Both the position numbers and the translations under genes were made by a program. Positions 9,216 to 20,077 of a stretch of DNA of 64,000 nucleotides are shown one piece after another. Every line of letters begins with the position of its first letter. The first letter of the stretch is position 1. Origin of the DNA: Shewanella profunda. Its GTDB lineage: Bacteria > Pseudomonadota > Gammaproteobacteria > Enterobacterales > Shewanellaceae. The stretch spans positions 1-64,000 of the forward strand of contig NZ_JAKILG010000012.1 of assembly GCF_023283765.1 (NCBI RefSeq), read 5' to 3'. The notes beneath the pieces were generated by a model that did not search any database, was not told the origin of the DNA, and saw nothing but the letters and a program-made list of their open reading frames with translations.

Positions 9216-9536
9216 ATGTCCAATAACCATGAGCAGGGCACAGTGGCTAACACTATCAGCCAGAAGTTAACTGAAAGCTTCTCGCCGACCCACTTAGAAG
9301 TCCTTAACGAAAGTCATCGCCACCATGTGCCACCCAATTCAGAAACCCACTTTAAAGTAGTTTTAGTCAGTGAGCTGTTTGACGGGCTGCGTTTGTTGGC
9401 CCGCCATCGTTTAGTGAATAGCTGTTTAGCCCATGAACTGGCAACGGGAGTGCATGCTTTATCTATGCATACGTTCACCCAGAGCGAATGGGACGCTAAC
9501 GTCGAGGTACCAAAGACACCCAATTGTCGTGGTTAA
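9216..9536 (+). CDS. bolA: BolA family transcriptional/iron-handling regulator
   Basis: A small 106-residue protein with the BolA fold. SPTHLEVLNESHRHHVPPNS followed by ETHFKVVLVSELFDGLRLLA aligns closely with E. coli BolA, as does HALSMHTFTQSEW. It ends in CRG, as BolA does. BolA partners monothiol glutaredoxins through a shared Fe-S cluster and affects morphology and stress genes. It follows the AlkB-like gene by 138 bp and ends at its own terminator, so it is probably transcribed separately. Confidence 0.93.
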   Translation: MSNNHEQGTVANTISQKLTESFSPTHLEVLNESHRHHVPPNSETHFKVVLVSELFDGLRLLARHRLVNSCLAHELATGVHALSMHTFTQSEWDANVEVPKTPNCRG

Positions 9537-9560
9537 GTCGCTAATCTCCCGCGTATCCTA

Positions 9561-9585
9561 AGCCACTCCATTGAGAGTGGCTTTT
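9561..9585 (+). terminator. Rho-independent terminator after bolA
   Basis: AGCCACTC, a short loop, then GAGTGGCT followed by TTTTG. Confidence 0.88.
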
Positions 9586-9739
9586 TGTTTTAGGTCAAAT
9601 GAAGGGCATTCTTTAGTTTCCCTGTCGAATTTTCTGTGTTAACAATATGTTTTATTTTTAAAGGCTTTAAAAGCACTTGGCTACCTAACATAAGGTAGAT
9701 ATGAGTGTTTGATAGGGCTGGGTGTGTGGGAGAGACTAG

Positions 9740-10855
9740 ATGCATAAGTTTGGTAGCCTGCTTTTAGCAGTATTGCTTTTGGGGTTAGGTGGTTGTGAGC
9801 CGCCAGCCAGCAATACACAAAATGCATCAGAATCACCAAACGTTGCACTTACAGCCGATTCGCAGACCATTGAATGGCGACTCGCGACCTCTTGGCCTAA
9901 AAATTTTACAGGCTTAGGCATGGCCCCCGAACGCTTTGCCAATTTAGTCGATGAGATGTCCAATGGCCGTTTAAAAATCACCGTCTATGGGGCGGGTGAG
10001 CTGATGCCCGCCTTTGCGGTATTCGATGGTGTGAGTCAAGGTAAAGTCCAAATGGCCCATGCAGCTTCCTTCTACTGGAAAGGTAAAGCGCCAGCGGCGC
10101 AGTTTTTTTCGTCGATTCCCTTTGGTATGACAGCGCAAGAAATGAATGGTTGGCTGCACTATGGCGGCGGTATGGCACTGTGGGAAGAGGTTTATCGCCC
10201 CTTTGGTATTATCCCCCTGGCGGGTGGCAATACGGGTATGCAGATGGGCGGCTGGTTTAATAAGCCCATTAACACCATTGGCGATTTTAAAGGATTGAAG
10301 ATCCGTATGCCGGGATTGGGTGGCGAAGTCTTAAAACGTGTCGGTGCCGTACCTGTGAATATGGCGGGACGCGAGATCTATAATGCGCTGCAAACAGGGT
10401 CAATTGATGCGGCTGAATGGGTTGGGCCAGTGAATGACCTTGCTTTTGGCTTGCATAAAGTGGCTAAGTTCTACTATTACCCTGGTTGGCATGAACCGGG
10501 TTCAAATATGGAGTTTTTGATTAATAAAGCGGCATTTGAGAGTTTACCTGCCGATCTTAAAGCCATAGTCAAAGTGGCTGCCAGAGCCATTAATCAAGAT
10601 ATGCTTGATGAATACACCTCTCGCAATGTGTTAGCGCTTGAGATATTGATTAGAGATGAAGGGGTAGTGTTGAAAGCATTTCCACCCGTTGTGTTGTCAG
10701 AACTTGAGAGGATTTCAAGTCAAGTAATTGAAGAACAAGCGAATAAAGATCCTTTGATGAGAACGGTTCACGATGCCTACCGTACCTATGAGAGAGGTGT
10801 TCGTCAGTTCCACAAAATATCAGAAGATGCCTATAGTCAGCATCGTCAGCGCTAG
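9740..10855 (+). CDS. TRAP transporter solute-binding protein (DctP/TakP-like), lipoprotein
   Basis: Periplasmic substrate-binding component of a tripartite ATP-independent transporter. The 371-residue protein begins with a lipoprotein signal peptide (LLAVLLLGLGGC, lipid-anchored Cys19). The body includes WRLATSWPKNFTGLG near residue 47, LKIRMPGLGGEVLKRVGAVP near residue 195, and ALQTGSIDAAEWVGP, which resemble 2-oxo-acid-binding TakP-type receptors. No DctQ or DctM membrane genes lie nearby, so its transporter partners must be elsewhere or it works alone. The position +2 residue is Glu, which does not signal inner-membrane retention. The substrate is unknown. Confidence 0.85.
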   Translation: MHKFGSLLLAVLLLGLGGCEPPASNTQNASESPNVALTADSQTIEWRLATSWPKNFTGLGMAPERFANLVDEMSNGRLKITVYGAGELMPAFAVFDGVSQGKVQMAHAASFYWKGKAPAAQFFSSIPFGMTAQEMNGWLHYGGGMALWEEVYRPFGIIPLAGGNTGMQMGGWFNKPINTIGDFKGLKIRMPGLGGEVLKRVGAVPVNMAGREIYNALQTGSIDAAEWVGPVNDLAFGLHKVAKFYYYPGWHEPGSNMEFLINKAAFESLPADLKAIVKVAARAINQDMLDEYTSRNVLALEILIRDEGVVLKAFPPVVLSELERISSQVIEEQANKDPLMRTVHDAYRTYERGVRQFHKISEDAYSQHRQR

Positions 10856-10982
10856 TATTTTATATGAGATGACTTCATCTTTAATTAACTTTTATCGACC
10901 TATTTATTTAGTGTTATGCTTGCCGTCTATAAATAGACTGTTGCAGTGGCGTTGATTTCGCCCTGAGAATTAGGAGAGCACT

Positions 10983-11492
10983 ATGCCATTACTTGATAGC
11001 TTTACCGTTGACCATACTCGGATGAATGCTCCTGCGGTACGTGTTGCAAAACATATGAGCACACCAAATGGCGATGCCATTACCGTATTTGATCTACGTT
11101 TTTGTACGCCTAATAAAGAAATCCTTAGCGAACGTGGCATCCATACGCTGGAACATTTATTTGCGGGCTTTATGCGCGATCACTTAAATAGCAGTAATGT
11201 TGAAATTATCGATATTTCTCCAATGGGATGCCGTACCGGCTTTTATATGAGCTTGATTGGTGCGCCGACTGAGCGCCAAGTGGCCGATGCTTGGTTAGCC
11301 GCTATGGAAGACGTATTAAAAGTCGTTGAGCAATCAGAAATTCCTGAGCTCAATGAGTACCAGTGTGGCACCTATGAAATGCATTCATTAGAGCAGGCAC
11401 AAGAGATTGCCCGCAATATTATTGCGGCTGGTGTGAGTGTTAACCGTAATGATGATCTGAAATTAAGCGATGAGATATTAGGTAAGCTATAA
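10983..11492 (+). CDS. luxS: S-ribosylhomocysteine lyase (AI-2 synthase)
   Basis: Cleaves S-ribosylhomocysteine to homocysteine and the AI-2 precursor DPD in the activated methyl cycle. It is 169 residues, as usual. The metal-binding [15 protein letters not shown] (His54, His58) and the cysteine in [14 protein letters not shown] near residue 128 complete the Fe/Zn site; Cys84 lies in [18 protein letters not shown] precedes the ATG. A strong terminator follows. Confidence 0.97.
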   Translation: MPLLDSFTVDHTRMNAPAVRVAKHMSTPNGDAITVFDLRFCTPNKEILSERGIHTLEHLFAGFMRDHLNSSNVEIIDISPMGCRTGFYMSLIGAPTERQVADAWLAAMEDVLKVVEQSEIPELNEYQCGTYEMHSLEQAQEIARNIIAAGVSVNRNDDLKLSDEILGKL

Positions 11493-11561
11493 GCACATCA
11501 TTTACTGGGTTAAGCCATTATAGTGGGCTTAGCGATTGCAGTTTCCTATTGTGATTTGAAG

Positions 11562-11588
11562 AAAGCGACTTTAGTCGCTTTTTTTTTC
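11562..11588 (+). terminator. Rho-independent terminator after luxS
   Basis: AGCGACT-TT-AGTCGCT followed by an eight-T run. Confidence 0.93.
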
Positions 11589-11660
11589 AAACAAATTCAG
11601 CTATTTTACAACTTAATAACAAAAAACCGTGCGCTAACAAACATTTTTTGGGAGCTTGGC

Positions 11661-13712
11661 ATGTCTAGTCGCTACCTTATCATATCGCTTTCTGCTGTTG
11701 CGGTTTCTCTTAACTGTTCAAATAATCTCTTTGCTAGTCCTCTCTATTCTCAAACCATCAATCTTAATGAAGTGAATGATGTTTATCACAGCAGCGACGA
11801 TGTGATAGCGCTGAGCCGCTTGAGTACCTTGACCTTATTGCCTGCAGATCACAGTGGCAATCCTGCGAATATCAGTATGCGTTCAGTTAGCCAAGGTGTG
11901 GCCGTGTTGCAGGATAGAGTTTACTTCTCACCAGCACCTTATTCAGCGCCACAATTACAGTTATTGCCTAATCTACTGCAACAGCAAAGTGTAACAGTAA
12001 CGCCATTAGCGGAGATGACTGTCGGTGGGCAAGGGGCTTTTGGTGTAGTCAGTTACCAGAGCCTTGAGGTTTTAGAGCGAGCACAAGAGACCAAAATCAC
12101 GGTTGAAGGTACTACTGATTCAGATGTGAGTGCAGGAATGAATTGGGGGGTTAAGCAGAAAGAATATGGCATGATCTTAGCGGCTAATTATGACAAGAAT
12201 AAAGGTGATGGTGATTTTCTCAATGGTAGCGATACTGATAGAAGAACCACTGATATTCTTTTTAAGATTAACGCATCGAGTCTATTAGGTGCCAGAAACC
12301 CCCAGATGACCGAGTTTTCCTATCAGTTTCTCGATGATGATAGTTATCGCTCACTATTGGGCTTGACCGAATCCGACTGGTTGCAAAACCCTATGATGTT
12401 GTATTCTGCTAGCGCGGAAGATCAATATCTTGGACGACACCATAAGTATCAACTCTCCCATCAAGTTAATTTAGGCAGCAGTCGATTTATCACGGATTTT
12501 TATTACCACTCCTACGCCCAACAGTTAAGCCAGCTTAATCAATTTAACGGGCAGGTGATCGATGCTCAAAGCCTTGCTGCGATTGCAGCCTTCGATCGCC
12601 AACCTTGGGATAGTGCTGCCGAACTCGTCGCCCTGCAACAGGATAATGATTACAGTTCTTTTGGTGCCCAGACCCAGTCGGTAAATCAGTATGGCGAACA
12701 TCAGATTATCTACAGCGCTCGTTATCATACGGATAAAGCAGAAATGCGTTTTGCAGAGCAGCAATCGATGTGGCAGCCGGACAGGAGTATTGTCAAGGCA
12801 ACAGCCTCTTCGATATTAGCCTATACAGATGATGCAACGGTATTTACTTCGGCAGTCGATTCATTGTTTAAATGGCAAGGTTTACAACTTAAGCTGGCAC
12901 TCACCTATGAGGATGTTGGTGTCAATCGTGAGGTTCATTTAGCCAACGCAGGACTTGATACAGTGGATTTTTCTGACAGTGATTGGATGCCGCAAATGGG
13001 CGTTTTATACGATGCAGGAAATTGGCGTTTCAGTACGGATATTCGAAGGGCCTGGACTGCCGCAAGTGCGGGCAATCTTGAGCAGGAAGCGCAGGTTTCA
13101 GTCCATTATCAGGTGAGTGCTCAATATGCCCGCGAGGGTTTTAATGCCAGTATCAAAGCTTATATGCAGGAGTTTGATAATCTGCATGTGGACTGTAACG
13201 CTTACTCTTTGTGTGCTGATGCTCGTTTATTAACACAGGAGAATATTCCCGATGTTCAGACCTATGGTGTTGAAATGAGTCTGGGCTATCTGTGGGATGT
13301 TGGAAATCTGACGTTTCCCCTATCACTCAATTACCAGTATATAAGTTCAGAATATCAAACAAATACTTGCACAGAGATCCAAGGTTGTGTTCTCGCTGGC
13401 GATAAACTGGCGTGGTTACCCGAACAGCAACTGCAACTGAGCGCAGGAATGAAATACGCTGAGTATGAAATCAATGCAAACGCTTTTTACCAATCTGAAA
13501 GGGAGTTGAGTCAGTTTGGCGCTGAGTTACAACCGATTTCAGGACAGTTACGGGTGGATTTAGCGGCAAGTTATCAATTTGATCGCCATCATCAGTTTTA
13601 TTTTAGAGTCGAAAACCTGTTAGATGAGTCTTTGGTTACAACAGCATCAAATAGCGGAATTCGAGTTGAAAATGGACGGATCAGCTATTTAGGTTATCAA
13701 TGGCGTTTCTAA
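11661..13712 (+). CDS. TonB-dependent outer-membrane receptor-like protein
   Basis: Predicted outer-membrane beta-barrel for TonB-driven uptake; the substrate is unknown. The start is ATG at 11661 (MSSRYLIISLSAVAVSL) after GGGAGC, giving a Sec signal peptide that ends around FASP. An upstream in-frame start would run through the luxS terminator. Residues about 30-140 look like a shortened, divergent plug domain. The rest is alternating beta-strand sequence ending in the barrel terminus YLGYQWRF. Two close cysteine pairs (CNAYSLC and CTEIQGC) suggest disulfide-closed extracellular loops. No canonical TonB box is obvious. It sits alone between luxS and nqr, with terminators on both sides. Confidence 0.72.
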   Translation: MSSRYLIISLSAVAVSLNCSNNLFASPLYSQTINLNEVNDVYHSSDDVIALSRLSTLTLLPADHSGNPANISMRSVSQGVAVLQDRVYFSPAPYSAPQLQLLPNLLQQQSVTVTPLAEMTVGGQGAFGVVSYQSLEVLERAQETKITVEGTTDSDVSAGMNWGVKQKEYGMILAANYDKNKGDGDFLNGSDTDRRTTDILFKINASSLLGARNPQMTEFSYQFLDDDSYRSLLGLTESDWLQNPMMLYSASAEDQYLGRHHKYQLSHQVNLGSSRFITDFYYHSYAQQLSQLNQFNGQVIDAQSLAAIAAFDRQPWDSAAELVALQQDNDYSSFGAQTQSVNQYGEHQIIYSARYHTDKAEMRFAEQQSMWQPDRSIVKATASSILAYTDDATVFTSAVDSLFKWQGLQLKLALTYEDVGVNREVHLANAGLDTVDFSDSDWMPQMGVLYDAGNWRFSTDIRRAWTAASAGNLEQEAQVSVHYQVSAQYAREGFNASIKAYMQEFDNLHVDCNAYSLCADARLLTQENIPDVQTYGVEMSLGYLWDVGNLTFPLSLNYQYISSEYQTNTCTEIQGCVLAGDKLAWLPEQQLQLSAGMKYAEYEINANAFYQSERELSQFGAELQPISGQLRVDLAASYQFDRHHQFYFRVENLLDESLVTTASNSGIRVENGRISYLGYQWRF

Positions 13713-13759
13713 GCTGCAGGATATCTTGTGTGGTGATAATTCTATGTGATGTAGATAAC

Positions 13760-13780
13760 ACTCACCAGAGTGAGTTTTTT
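13760..13780 (+). terminator. Rho-independent terminator after the receptor gene
   Basis: ACTCAC-CAGA-GTGAGT followed by TTTTT. Confidence 0.85.
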
Positions 13781-14115
13781 GACTAACATCGACCTTTTGC
13801 TAAATTAACTCTTTAAAAATTAATGTTATAGTACTTCCCGACCGGAATATTGTCCCTTTCTGACCACTCACTAGGTTAGAAGGTGAACGCCGTAGCGCAT
13901 GATTCTTTTAAATCCTTATTTTAGGTTTGAAAACACCTATAATTTTCGTGGCGATGCCAAGTCAATTGGGGTAAAATGCGCGCGACCAGCGTGATTGCGA
14001 TCGCATTTCCGTGATAAATCTGCGCTAGCTCAATGCAGTAGGTTTTATTTAAAACCTCAGTATTTAGCAGGAACGCGGCGCATTGTCTTTCCTTCAAAAC
14101 GTAGTGCTTGTGGAT
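13781..14115 (+). promoter_or_regulatory. Long leader/promoter region of the nqr operon
   Basis: About 335 bases without a gene. A plausible sigma-70 promoter is TTAACT (13805-13810), 16 bp, TATAGT (13827-13832), which would leave a 5' untranslated region of roughly 275 bases. A second TATAAT occurs at 13939. No recognised riboswitch was identified. The region is a reasonable place for post-transcriptional control, but none is demonstrated. Confidence 0.35.
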
Positions 14116-15450
14116 ATGATTACAATTAAGAAAGGATTGGAACTGCCTATAGCAGGCGGACCAGAGCAAGTTATCCATAATGGCCCAGCCATTAAACATG
14201 TAGCTACTTTGGGTGAAGAGTATATTGGCTTACGTCCTACAATGAAGATCAAAGTGGGCGATAAAGTACAAAAAGGTCAGGTTCTTTTTGAAGATAAGAA
14301 GAATTTAGGCGTTAAATATACGGCTTTAGCCAGTGGTACTATATTAGACATTAACCGGGGCGCCCAGCGTGTGTTGCAGTCTGTTGTTATTCAAGTGGAA
14401 GGAAACGACAGCGTTTCCTTTGCTAAGTATGACGCCACTGCTCTCGATACGCTCGACTCGCAATTGGTCCGTAACAATCTGATTGAATCAGGTTTATGGA
14501 CTGCTTTGCGTACACGTCCTTTCAGCAAAGTTCCTGCTGTAGATTCATCTGCCGCTGGTATTTTTGTAACCGCAATTGATACTCAACCCCATGCTGCCGA
14601 TCCTGTTGTGGTGATCCGTGAGCATAAAGAAGATTTTGCTAATGGTCTTAAGGTCTTAGCACGACTCACCGAAGGTAAGGTTTACCTTTGTAAAGCACCT
14701 GGCGCCGATATTCCTGTTGCAAACGCCCAAGTTGAAGAATTTGCTGGTGTTCATCCTGCGGGTTTAGTGGGTACTCATATCCATTTCTTATTACCAGCTT
14801 CTGCAAAACGTACTGTTTGGCATATTGGTTACCAAGATGTAATAGCCGTCGGTCAGCTATTTACTACGGGTGAACTCAATACTGAACGTGTTGTTGCTAT
14901 TGCCGGTCCTAAAGCGGCTAAACCAAGACTGGTACGTACAGTTTTGGGTGCGAGCATGGCGGAATTAACCGCAGGTGAAACCTTAGCGGGTAATGTGCGT
15001 CTGATTTCTGGCTCTGTGTTGAATGGCCGTACTGCCGTGGGTCCTCAAGGATACTTAGGCCGTTACCACGTTCAAGTGAGTTTGCTAGAAGAAGGCACTG
15101 AGAAAGAGTTTTTAGGTTGGGTATTACCAGGCTCAAACAAATTCTCTATTACTCGTGCATTCCTTGGGCATATGACACCTTCTCGTTTGTTCAGTATGAC
15201 AACGAGCACGGGCGGTTCAGATCGCGCTATGGTGCCGATTGGCAACTACGAGCGTGTGATGCCATTGGATATTCTTCCTACTATGTTGCTGCGTGACTTA
15301 GTTTCAGGTGATTTTGACGGTGCTGCTACTTTAGGCGCGTTAGAGTTGGATGAAGAAGATCTCGCACTGTGTACGTTCGTATGTCCAGGCAAATATGACT
15401 ACGGTTCATATCTGCGAGACTGTCTAGATACGATCGAGAGGGAAGGCTAA
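14116..15450 (+). CDS. nqrA: Na+-translocating NADH:quinone reductase subunit A
   Basis: Peripheral cytoplasmic subunit of Na+-NQR, which couples NADH oxidation and quinone reduction to Na+ export. The start is ATG at 14116 ([15 protein letters not shown]), matching Vibrio NqrA; an in-frame start 33 bases upstream adds residues unlike the family, and the ribosome site is weak. 444 residues, with the Rnf/Nqr barrel-sandwich region ([20 protein letters not shown]) at residues 40-60. First gene of nqrABCDEF, whose stop is followed immediately by nqrB (TAATG overlap). Confidence 0.97.
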   Translation: MITIKKGLELPIAGGPEQVIHNGPAIKHVATLGEEYIGLRPTMKIKVGDKVQKGQVLFEDKKNLGVKYTALASGTILDINRGAQRVLQSVVIQVEGNDSVSFAKYDATALDTLDSQLVRNNLIESGLWTALRTRPFSKVPAVDSSAAGIFVTAIDTQPHAADPVVVIREHKEDFANGLKVLARLTEGKVYLCKAPGADIPVANAQVEEFAGVHPAGLVGTHIHFLLPASAKRTVWHIGYQDVIAVGQLFTTGELNTERVVAIAGPKAAKPRLVRTVLGASMAELTAGETLAGNVRLISGSVLNGRTAVGPQGYLGRYHVQVSLLEEGTEKEFLGWVLPGSNKFSITRAFLGHMTPSRLFSMTTSTGGSDRAMVPIGNYERVMPLDILPTMLLRDLVSGDFDGAATLGALELDEEDLALCTFVCPGKYDYGSYLRDCLDTIEREG

Positions 15451-16649
15451 TGAGCTTGAAAGATTTTTTCGAACGTATTGAACCCGACTTTGAAAAAGGC
15501 GGTAAATACGAAAAGTTTTATGCCCTATTTGAAGCGGCATACACCATTTTTTATACGCCAGGTAAAGTGAACAAAGGTAAAACCCATGTTCGCGATAACC
15601 TCGACCTAAAACGTATGATGATTACGGTTTGGGCTTGTGCATTCCCTGCGATGTTCGTGGGTATGTATAACGTAGGTTTACAAGCACAATTAGCGTTAAT
15701 CGCCGGTTTTGCGACACCCGATGTATGGCAAGTGAGCTTGTTCGGCCTGTTCGGTACTGAACTGACCGCAAACTCTGGCTGGCCAGCATTGATGTGGTAT
15801 GGCGCCTGTTTCTTCCTACCTATCTATGCGGTGACCTTTGCCGTCGGTGGCATTTGGGAAGTTCTGTTCGCTTCTATCCGCGGCCATGAAGTTAACGAAG
15901 GTTTCTTCGTGACCTCTATCCTGTTTGCTTTAACGCTACCTGCAACTATCCCATTATGGATGGTGGCAATGGGTATCACCTTCGGTGTGGTCGTGGCGAA
16001 AGAAGTATTCGGTGGCACGGGGCGTAACTTCTTAAACCCTGCGCTTGCGGGTCGTGCCTTCCTGTTCTTCGCTTATCCGCTGAACATGTCGGGTGATACT
16101 ACATGGGTTGTGGCTGATGGTTACTCAGGTGCAACTGCACTGAGCCAAGCGGCGGCGGGCAGTTTAGACTATGCCTTCAACCAAGACTGGTGGGATGCCT
16201 TCTTTGGTTTCATTCCAGGTTCCGTGGGTGAAGTTTCAACCTTAGCGATTCTATTAGGTGGTTTAGTCATCATCTATACCCGTATCGCGTCATGGCGCAT
16301 CGTTGGTGGCGTGATGGTGGGTATGATTGCAATTTCAACCCTGTTGAACCTGATTGGTAGTGATACTAATCAAATGTTTGCAATGCCTTGGTACTGGCAC
16401 TTAGTGTTAGGTGGTTTTGCATTTGGCATGATGTTTATGGCGACAGATCCTGTGTCAGCGTCATTTACTAACCAAGCTAAATGGGCATACGGTATCTTGA
16501 TTGGTGCAATGGCGGTGTTTATCCGCGTGGTTAACCCTGCATTCCCAGAAGGCATGATGTTGGCAATTTTGTTTGCTAACTTGTTCGCGCCATTGTTCGA
16601 CCACTTCGTGGTTCAGGCAAATATCAAGCGGAGGATTGCCCGTGGCTAG
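15450..16649 (+). CDS. nqrB: Na+-translocating NADH:quinone reductase subunit B
   Basis: Polytopic membrane subunit (399 residues, about ten transmembrane segments) that takes part in Na+ translocation and binds riboflavin and covalent FMN. The flavinylation motif [10 protein letters not shown] is visible with the acceptor threonine at residue 229. This is the D-x-x-S-G-A-T pattern used by ApbE, whose gene lies at the end of this cluster. It overlaps nqrA by one base and nqrC by eight bases, indicating translational coupling. Confidence 0.97.
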   Translation: MSLKDFFERIEPDFEKGGKYEKFYALFEAAYTIFYTPGKVNKGKTHVRDNLDLKRMMITVWACAFPAMFVGMYNVGLQAQLALIAGFATPDVWQVSLFGLFGTELTANSGWPALMWYGACFFLPIYAVTFAVGGIWEVLFASIRGHEVNEGFFVTSILFALTLPATIPLWMVAMGITFGVVVAKEVFGGTGRNFLNPALAGRAFLFFAYPLNMSGDTTWVVADGYSGATALSQAAAGSLDYAFNQDWWDAFFGFIPGSVGEVSTLAILLGGLVIIYTRIASWRIVGGVMVGMIAISTLLNLIGSDTNQMFAMPWYWHLVLGGFAFGMMFMATDPVSASFTNQAKWAYGILIGAMAVFIRVVNPAFPEGMMLAILFANLFAPLFDHFVVQANIKRRIARG

Positions 16650-17430
16650 TAATAAAGATTCGTTCGGCAGAACGTTATTTATCGTCGTTGGCTTATGTCT
16701 AATTTGTGCGATATTTGTGTCTACTGCAGCTGTGTTACTGCGCCCAACTCAAGCGGAAAACAAACTGCTCGATAAGCAAAAGTACATTCTGGAGGCCGCA
16801 GGTCTTATCGATACTAAAGCGGGCAAAGTAACCAAAGCGCAAATTTTGGAAACTTATGGCAAACACATCGAAGCCAAACTCGTTAACTTAAAAACGGGTG
16901 ATTGGGTAGAAGGTGTTGACGCTGATACATTTGATCAACGCAAAGCGTCACGTGATGTGAAGACCTCATTTGTACCTGAGCATGATATTGCCTCAATCAA
17001 ACGTGTTGCTGAGAATGCTGTGGTTTATCTGGTTCGTGATGATCAAGGTAAATTAACCAGCGTGATCCTACCAATCCATGGTTATGGCTTATGGTCTACT
17101 ATGTATGCCTTCCTCGCTATGGATGCCGATTTAAATACAGTGCAAAGCTTAGTCTACTATGAGCATGGTGAAACCCCAGGCTTAGGTGGCGAAGTGCAAA
17201 ATGCACAGTGGAAAGCGAAATGGCACGGTAAGAAGTTATTCGATGAGCAAGGTAAACTCGCTATCAGCATAACCAAAAACCCAGCAGTGGCTAGCTCTGA
17301 GTATGGTGTAGACGCATTATCTGGCGCGACATTAACCAGTAACGGTGTGCAACATTCACTGACATTCTGGTTAGGTAAAGAAGGTTTTGCGAGTTTCATT
17401 GAAAAAGCACGCAATGGAGGTCTCAGCTAA
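16642..17430 (+). CDS. nqrC: Na+-translocating NADH:quinone reductase subunit C
   Basis: Membrane-anchored subunit carrying covalent FMN. The GTG at 16642 ([13 protein letters not shown]) is chosen because GGAGG lies just upstream and the family starts there; a longer frame into nqrB is an overlap artefact. 262 residues: one N-terminal transmembrane helix (about residues 10-32), then a periplasmic domain. FMN acceptor motif [10 protein letters not shown] has Thr at residue 230. GLGGEVQ in the middle is typical of the FMN-binding domain. It overlaps nqrB and nqrD. Confidence 0.96.
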   Translation: MASNKDSFGRTLFIVVGLCLICAIFVSTAAVLLRPTQAENKLLDKQKYILEAAGLIDTKAGKVTKAQILETYGKHIEAKLVNLKTGDWVEGVDADTFDQRKASRDVKTSFVPEHDIASIKRVAENAVVYLVRDDQGKLTSVILPIHGYGLWSTMYAFLAMDADLNTVQSLVYYEHGETPGLGGEVQNAQWKAKWHGKKLFDEQGKLAISITKNPAVASSEYGVDALSGATLTSNGVQHSLTFWLGKEGFASFIEKARNGGLS

Positions 17431-18062
17431 TGTCTGACGCTAAAGAACTGAAACAGGTTCTGACTGGACCTATAATCAACAATAACCCGATTGCGCTACA
17501 AATCCTTGGTGTATGTAGTGCTCTGGCGGTGACGAGTAAGCTCGAAACTGCACTGGTAATGGCGTTGGCATTAACTGCGGTAACTGCGTTTTCGAACCTG
17601 TTTATCTCGTTAATCCGTAATCATATTCCAAGCAGTGTGCGTATCATCGTACAGATGACCATTATTGCCTCTTTGGTAATAGTGGTTGACCAATTGCTGC
17701 AGGCTTATGCTTACCAGATTTCTAAGCAGTTATCGGTATTTGTTGGTTTGATCATTACCAACTGTATCGTAATGGGCCGCGCTGAAGCCTATGCGATGAA
17801 AACACCGCCAATGATGAGCTTTATGGATGGTATCGGTAACGGTTTAGGTTACGGTGTGATTCTGTTGGCTGTTGGCTTCGTACGTGAACTGTTTGGTAAC
17901 GGTTCTCTATTCGGTGTTGAAATCCTGCACAAGATCTCTGAGGGTGGCTGGTATCAACCTAACGGTATGCTATTACTGCCTCCGAGTGCGTTCTTCCTAA
18001 TTGGTATTCTGATTTGGATTATTCGTACCTATAAGCCAGAGCAAGTTGAAGCAAAAGGGTAA
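17430..18062 (+). CDS. nqrD: Na+-translocating NADH:quinone reductase subunit D
   Basis: A 210-residue integral membrane protein with about six helices. Together with NqrE it forms the pseudo-symmetric core that carries a Cys-bound iron site between the subunits. Visible: [19 protein letters not shown] and [16 protein letters not shown] near residue 110, where Cys112 in [10 protein letters not shown] is the conserved cluster ligand. ATG overlaps the nqrC stop. Confidence 0.96.
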   Translation: MSDAKELKQVLTGPIINNNPIALQILGVCSALAVTSKLETALVMALALTAVTAFSNLFISLIRNHIPSSVRIIVQMTIIASLVIVVDQLLQAYAYQISKQLSVFVGLIITNCIVMGRAEAYAMKTPPMMSFMDGIGNGLGYGVILLAVGFVRELFGNGSLFGVEILHKISEGGWYQPNGMLLLPPSAFFLIGILIWIIRTYKPEQVEAKG

Positions 18063-18067
18063 GTGCG

Positions 18068-18676
18068 ATGGAACATTATATTAGCCTGTTAATTCGCTCT
18101 GTTTTCATTGAAAACATGGCACTGGCCTTCTTCCTTGGTATGTGTACTTTCTTGGCAGTATCTAAGAAGGTCACAACTGCTATGGGCCTAGGGATTGCGG
18201 TAGTTGTAGTGTTAACTATCTCTGTTCCTGCTAACCAAGTTATCTATCAAGGGCTGTTAGCTCCTGGTGCACTTGCTTGGGCTGGCGCACCTGAAGCTGA
18301 CTTAAGCTTCTTGAAATTCATTACCTTTATCGGTGTGATTGCAGCTTTAGTTCAAATATTAGAAATGGCACTGGATAAATATTTTCCTCCTTTGTACAAC
18401 GCCTTAGGTATTTTCTTACCTTTGATCACTGTGAACTGTGCGATTTTCGGTGCGGTATCATTCATGGTTGAGCGTGACTACAAACTGGGCGAAAGTGTGG
18501 TATTTGGTTTCGGCTCAGGAGTGGGTTGGGCATTAGCTATCGTATTGATGGCCGGTATCCGTGAGAAGCTGAAGTATGCCGACGTGCCTAACGGCCTACG
18601 TGGTTTAGGGATTACCTTTATCACCGCAGGTTTAATGGCCTTAGGTTTCATGTCGTTTTCTGGTGTGTCTCTGTAA
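18068..18676 (+). CDS. nqrE: Na+-translocating NADH:quinone reductase subunit E
   Basis: A 202-residue membrane protein with six helices, paralogous to NqrD in inverted topology. It has [19 protein letters not shown] at the first helix, with a conserved Cys near residue 26, and [15 protein letters not shown] near residue 120, whose Cys is an iron ligand. Spaced 5 bases from nqrD. Confidence 0.96.
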   Translation: MEHYISLLIRSVFIENMALAFFLGMCTFLAVSKKVTTAMGLGIAVVVVLTISVPANQVIYQGLLAPGALAWAGAPEADLSFLKFITFIGVIAALVQILEMALDKYFPPLYNALGIFLPLITVNCAIFGAVSFMVERDYKLGESVVFGFGSGVGWALAIVLMAGIREKLKYADVPNGLRGLGITFITAGLMALGFMSFSGVSL

Positions 18677-18722
18677 GAGACACTCAACGGCTTCTTGAAT
18701 TGGACCTTCTAAGGATAAGTTA

Positions 18723-19979
18723 ATGGATATTCTTGGTATTTTTAAATCTACTCCGCTCGAGGTTTATCTCGGTGTGAGTATGTTTACTGCTATCGTCCTC
18801 ATCTTGGTATTAGTGATTTTATTCGCTAAATCTAAGTTAGTGGCTAGCGGTGACATCACGATCGGCATTAATGACGATCCTGAAAAAGCGATTAAAACCG
18901 GTGCGGGCGGTAAGTTGTTAGGTGTTCTCGCTGACAGCGGTATCTTCGTATCGAGTGCATGTGGTGGTGGTGGTTCTTGTGGTCAGTGCCGCGTGGTCAT
19001 TAAGTCTGGTGGCGGTGATATTCTGCCAACAGAACTTGATCACATCAGTAAAGGTGATGCCCGTAAAGGTTGTCGTCTTTCTTGTCAGGTTAACGTCAAA
19101 AACGATATGGAAATCGAGCTTGACGAAGAAATCTTCGGTATCAAGAAATGGGAATGTACTGTTATCTCTAACGATAACAAAGCCACTTTCATTAAAGAAC
19201 TGAAGCTGCAAATTCCTGATGGTGAATCAGTACCGTTCCGTGCGGGTGGTTATATCCAAATCGAAGCACCGGCACATCACATTAAATATGCAGATTTCGA
19301 CGTACCTGCACAATACCGTGGCGACTGGGAACACTTTGGTTTCTTCAATCTTGAATCTAAGGTTGATGAAGAAACTATCCGTGCATACTCAATGGCTAAC
19401 TACCCAGAAGAGTTCGGTATTATCATGCTGAACGTGCGTATTGCTACGCCTCCACCCCGTAATCTGACACTGCCTTGCGGTAAGATGTCATCTTACATTT
19501 GGAGCTTAAAAGCGGGTGATAAAGTGACTATTTCTGGTCCATTCGGTGAGTTCTTCGCGAAGGATACCGATGCAGAAATGGTGTTTATCGGTGGTGGTGC
19601 GGGTATGGCACCAATGCGTTCACACATTTTCGACCAATTGAAGCGTCTTCAGTCGAAGCGTAAGATGAGCTTCTGGTACGGTGCACGTTCTAAGCGTGAA
19701 ATGTTCTATGTAGAAGACTTTGACGGCCTCGCGGCTGAGAATGACAACTTCGTATGGCACGTGGCGCTTTCAGATCCTCAACCCGAGGATAACTGGGATG
19801 GTTACACAGGTTTTATTCATAATGTTCTGTATGAAAACTATCTGAAAAACCATGAGGCACCAGAAGATTGTGAGTTCTACATGTGTGGACCTCCAATGAT
19901 GAACGCTGCCGTAATTGGTATGTTGAAAAATCTTGGTGTCGAAGACGAAAACATTCTGTTGGATGACTTCGGCGGCTAA
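18723..19979 (+). CDS. nqrF: Na+-translocating NADH:quinone reductase subunit F
   Basis: NADH-oxidising entry subunit, 418 residues. An N-terminal membrane helix (about residues 12-34) is followed by a [2Fe-2S] ferredoxin domain with [12 protein letters not shown] and CRLSC (Cys ligands near residues 79, 85, 88 and 120). A FAD-binding domain (RAYSMANYP) and an NADH-binding domain ([12 protein letters not shown] and CGPPMMN) follow. Electrons go NADH to FAD to 2Fe-2S and on to the FMN sites. Last of the six structural genes; a terminator follows but apbE and nqrM continue on the same strand. Confidence 0.97.
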   Translation: MDILGIFKSTPLEVYLGVSMFTAIVLILVLVILFAKSKLVASGDITIGINDDPEKAIKTGAGGKLLGVLADSGIFVSSACGGGGSCGQCRVVIKSGGGDILPTELDHISKGDARKGCRLSCQVNVKNDMEIELDEEIFGIKKWECTVISNDNKATFIKELKLQIPDGESVPFRAGGYIQIEAPAHHIKYADFDVPAQYRGDWEHFGFFNLESKVDEETIRAYSMANYPEEFGIIMLNVRIATPPPRNLTLPCGKMSSYIWSLKAGDKVTISGPFGEFFAKDTDAEMVFIGGGAGMAPMRSHIFDQLKRLQSKRKMSFWYGARSKREMFYVEDFDGLAAENDNFVWHVALSDPQPEDNWDGYTGFIHNVLYENYLKNHEAPEDCEFYMCGPPMMNAAVIGMLKNLGVEDENILLDDFGG

Positions 19980-20000
19980 TGTTCATTAGTCCTAGATAGA

Positions 20001-20043
20001 AAAGTTGCAGATGTTGAGGATAACCTCTCATCTGCAACTTTTG
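20001..20043 (+). terminator. Rho-independent terminator after nqrF
   Basis: AAGTTGCAGATG pairs with CATCTGCAACTT, with an inner GAGG-ATAA-CCTC stem and TTTT at the end. It separates nqrABCDEF from apbE, probably allowing partial read-through. Confidence 0.85.
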
Positions 20044-20077
20044 CATTTAAGGGCCCAAATAAGAGTAGGAGGTCACT

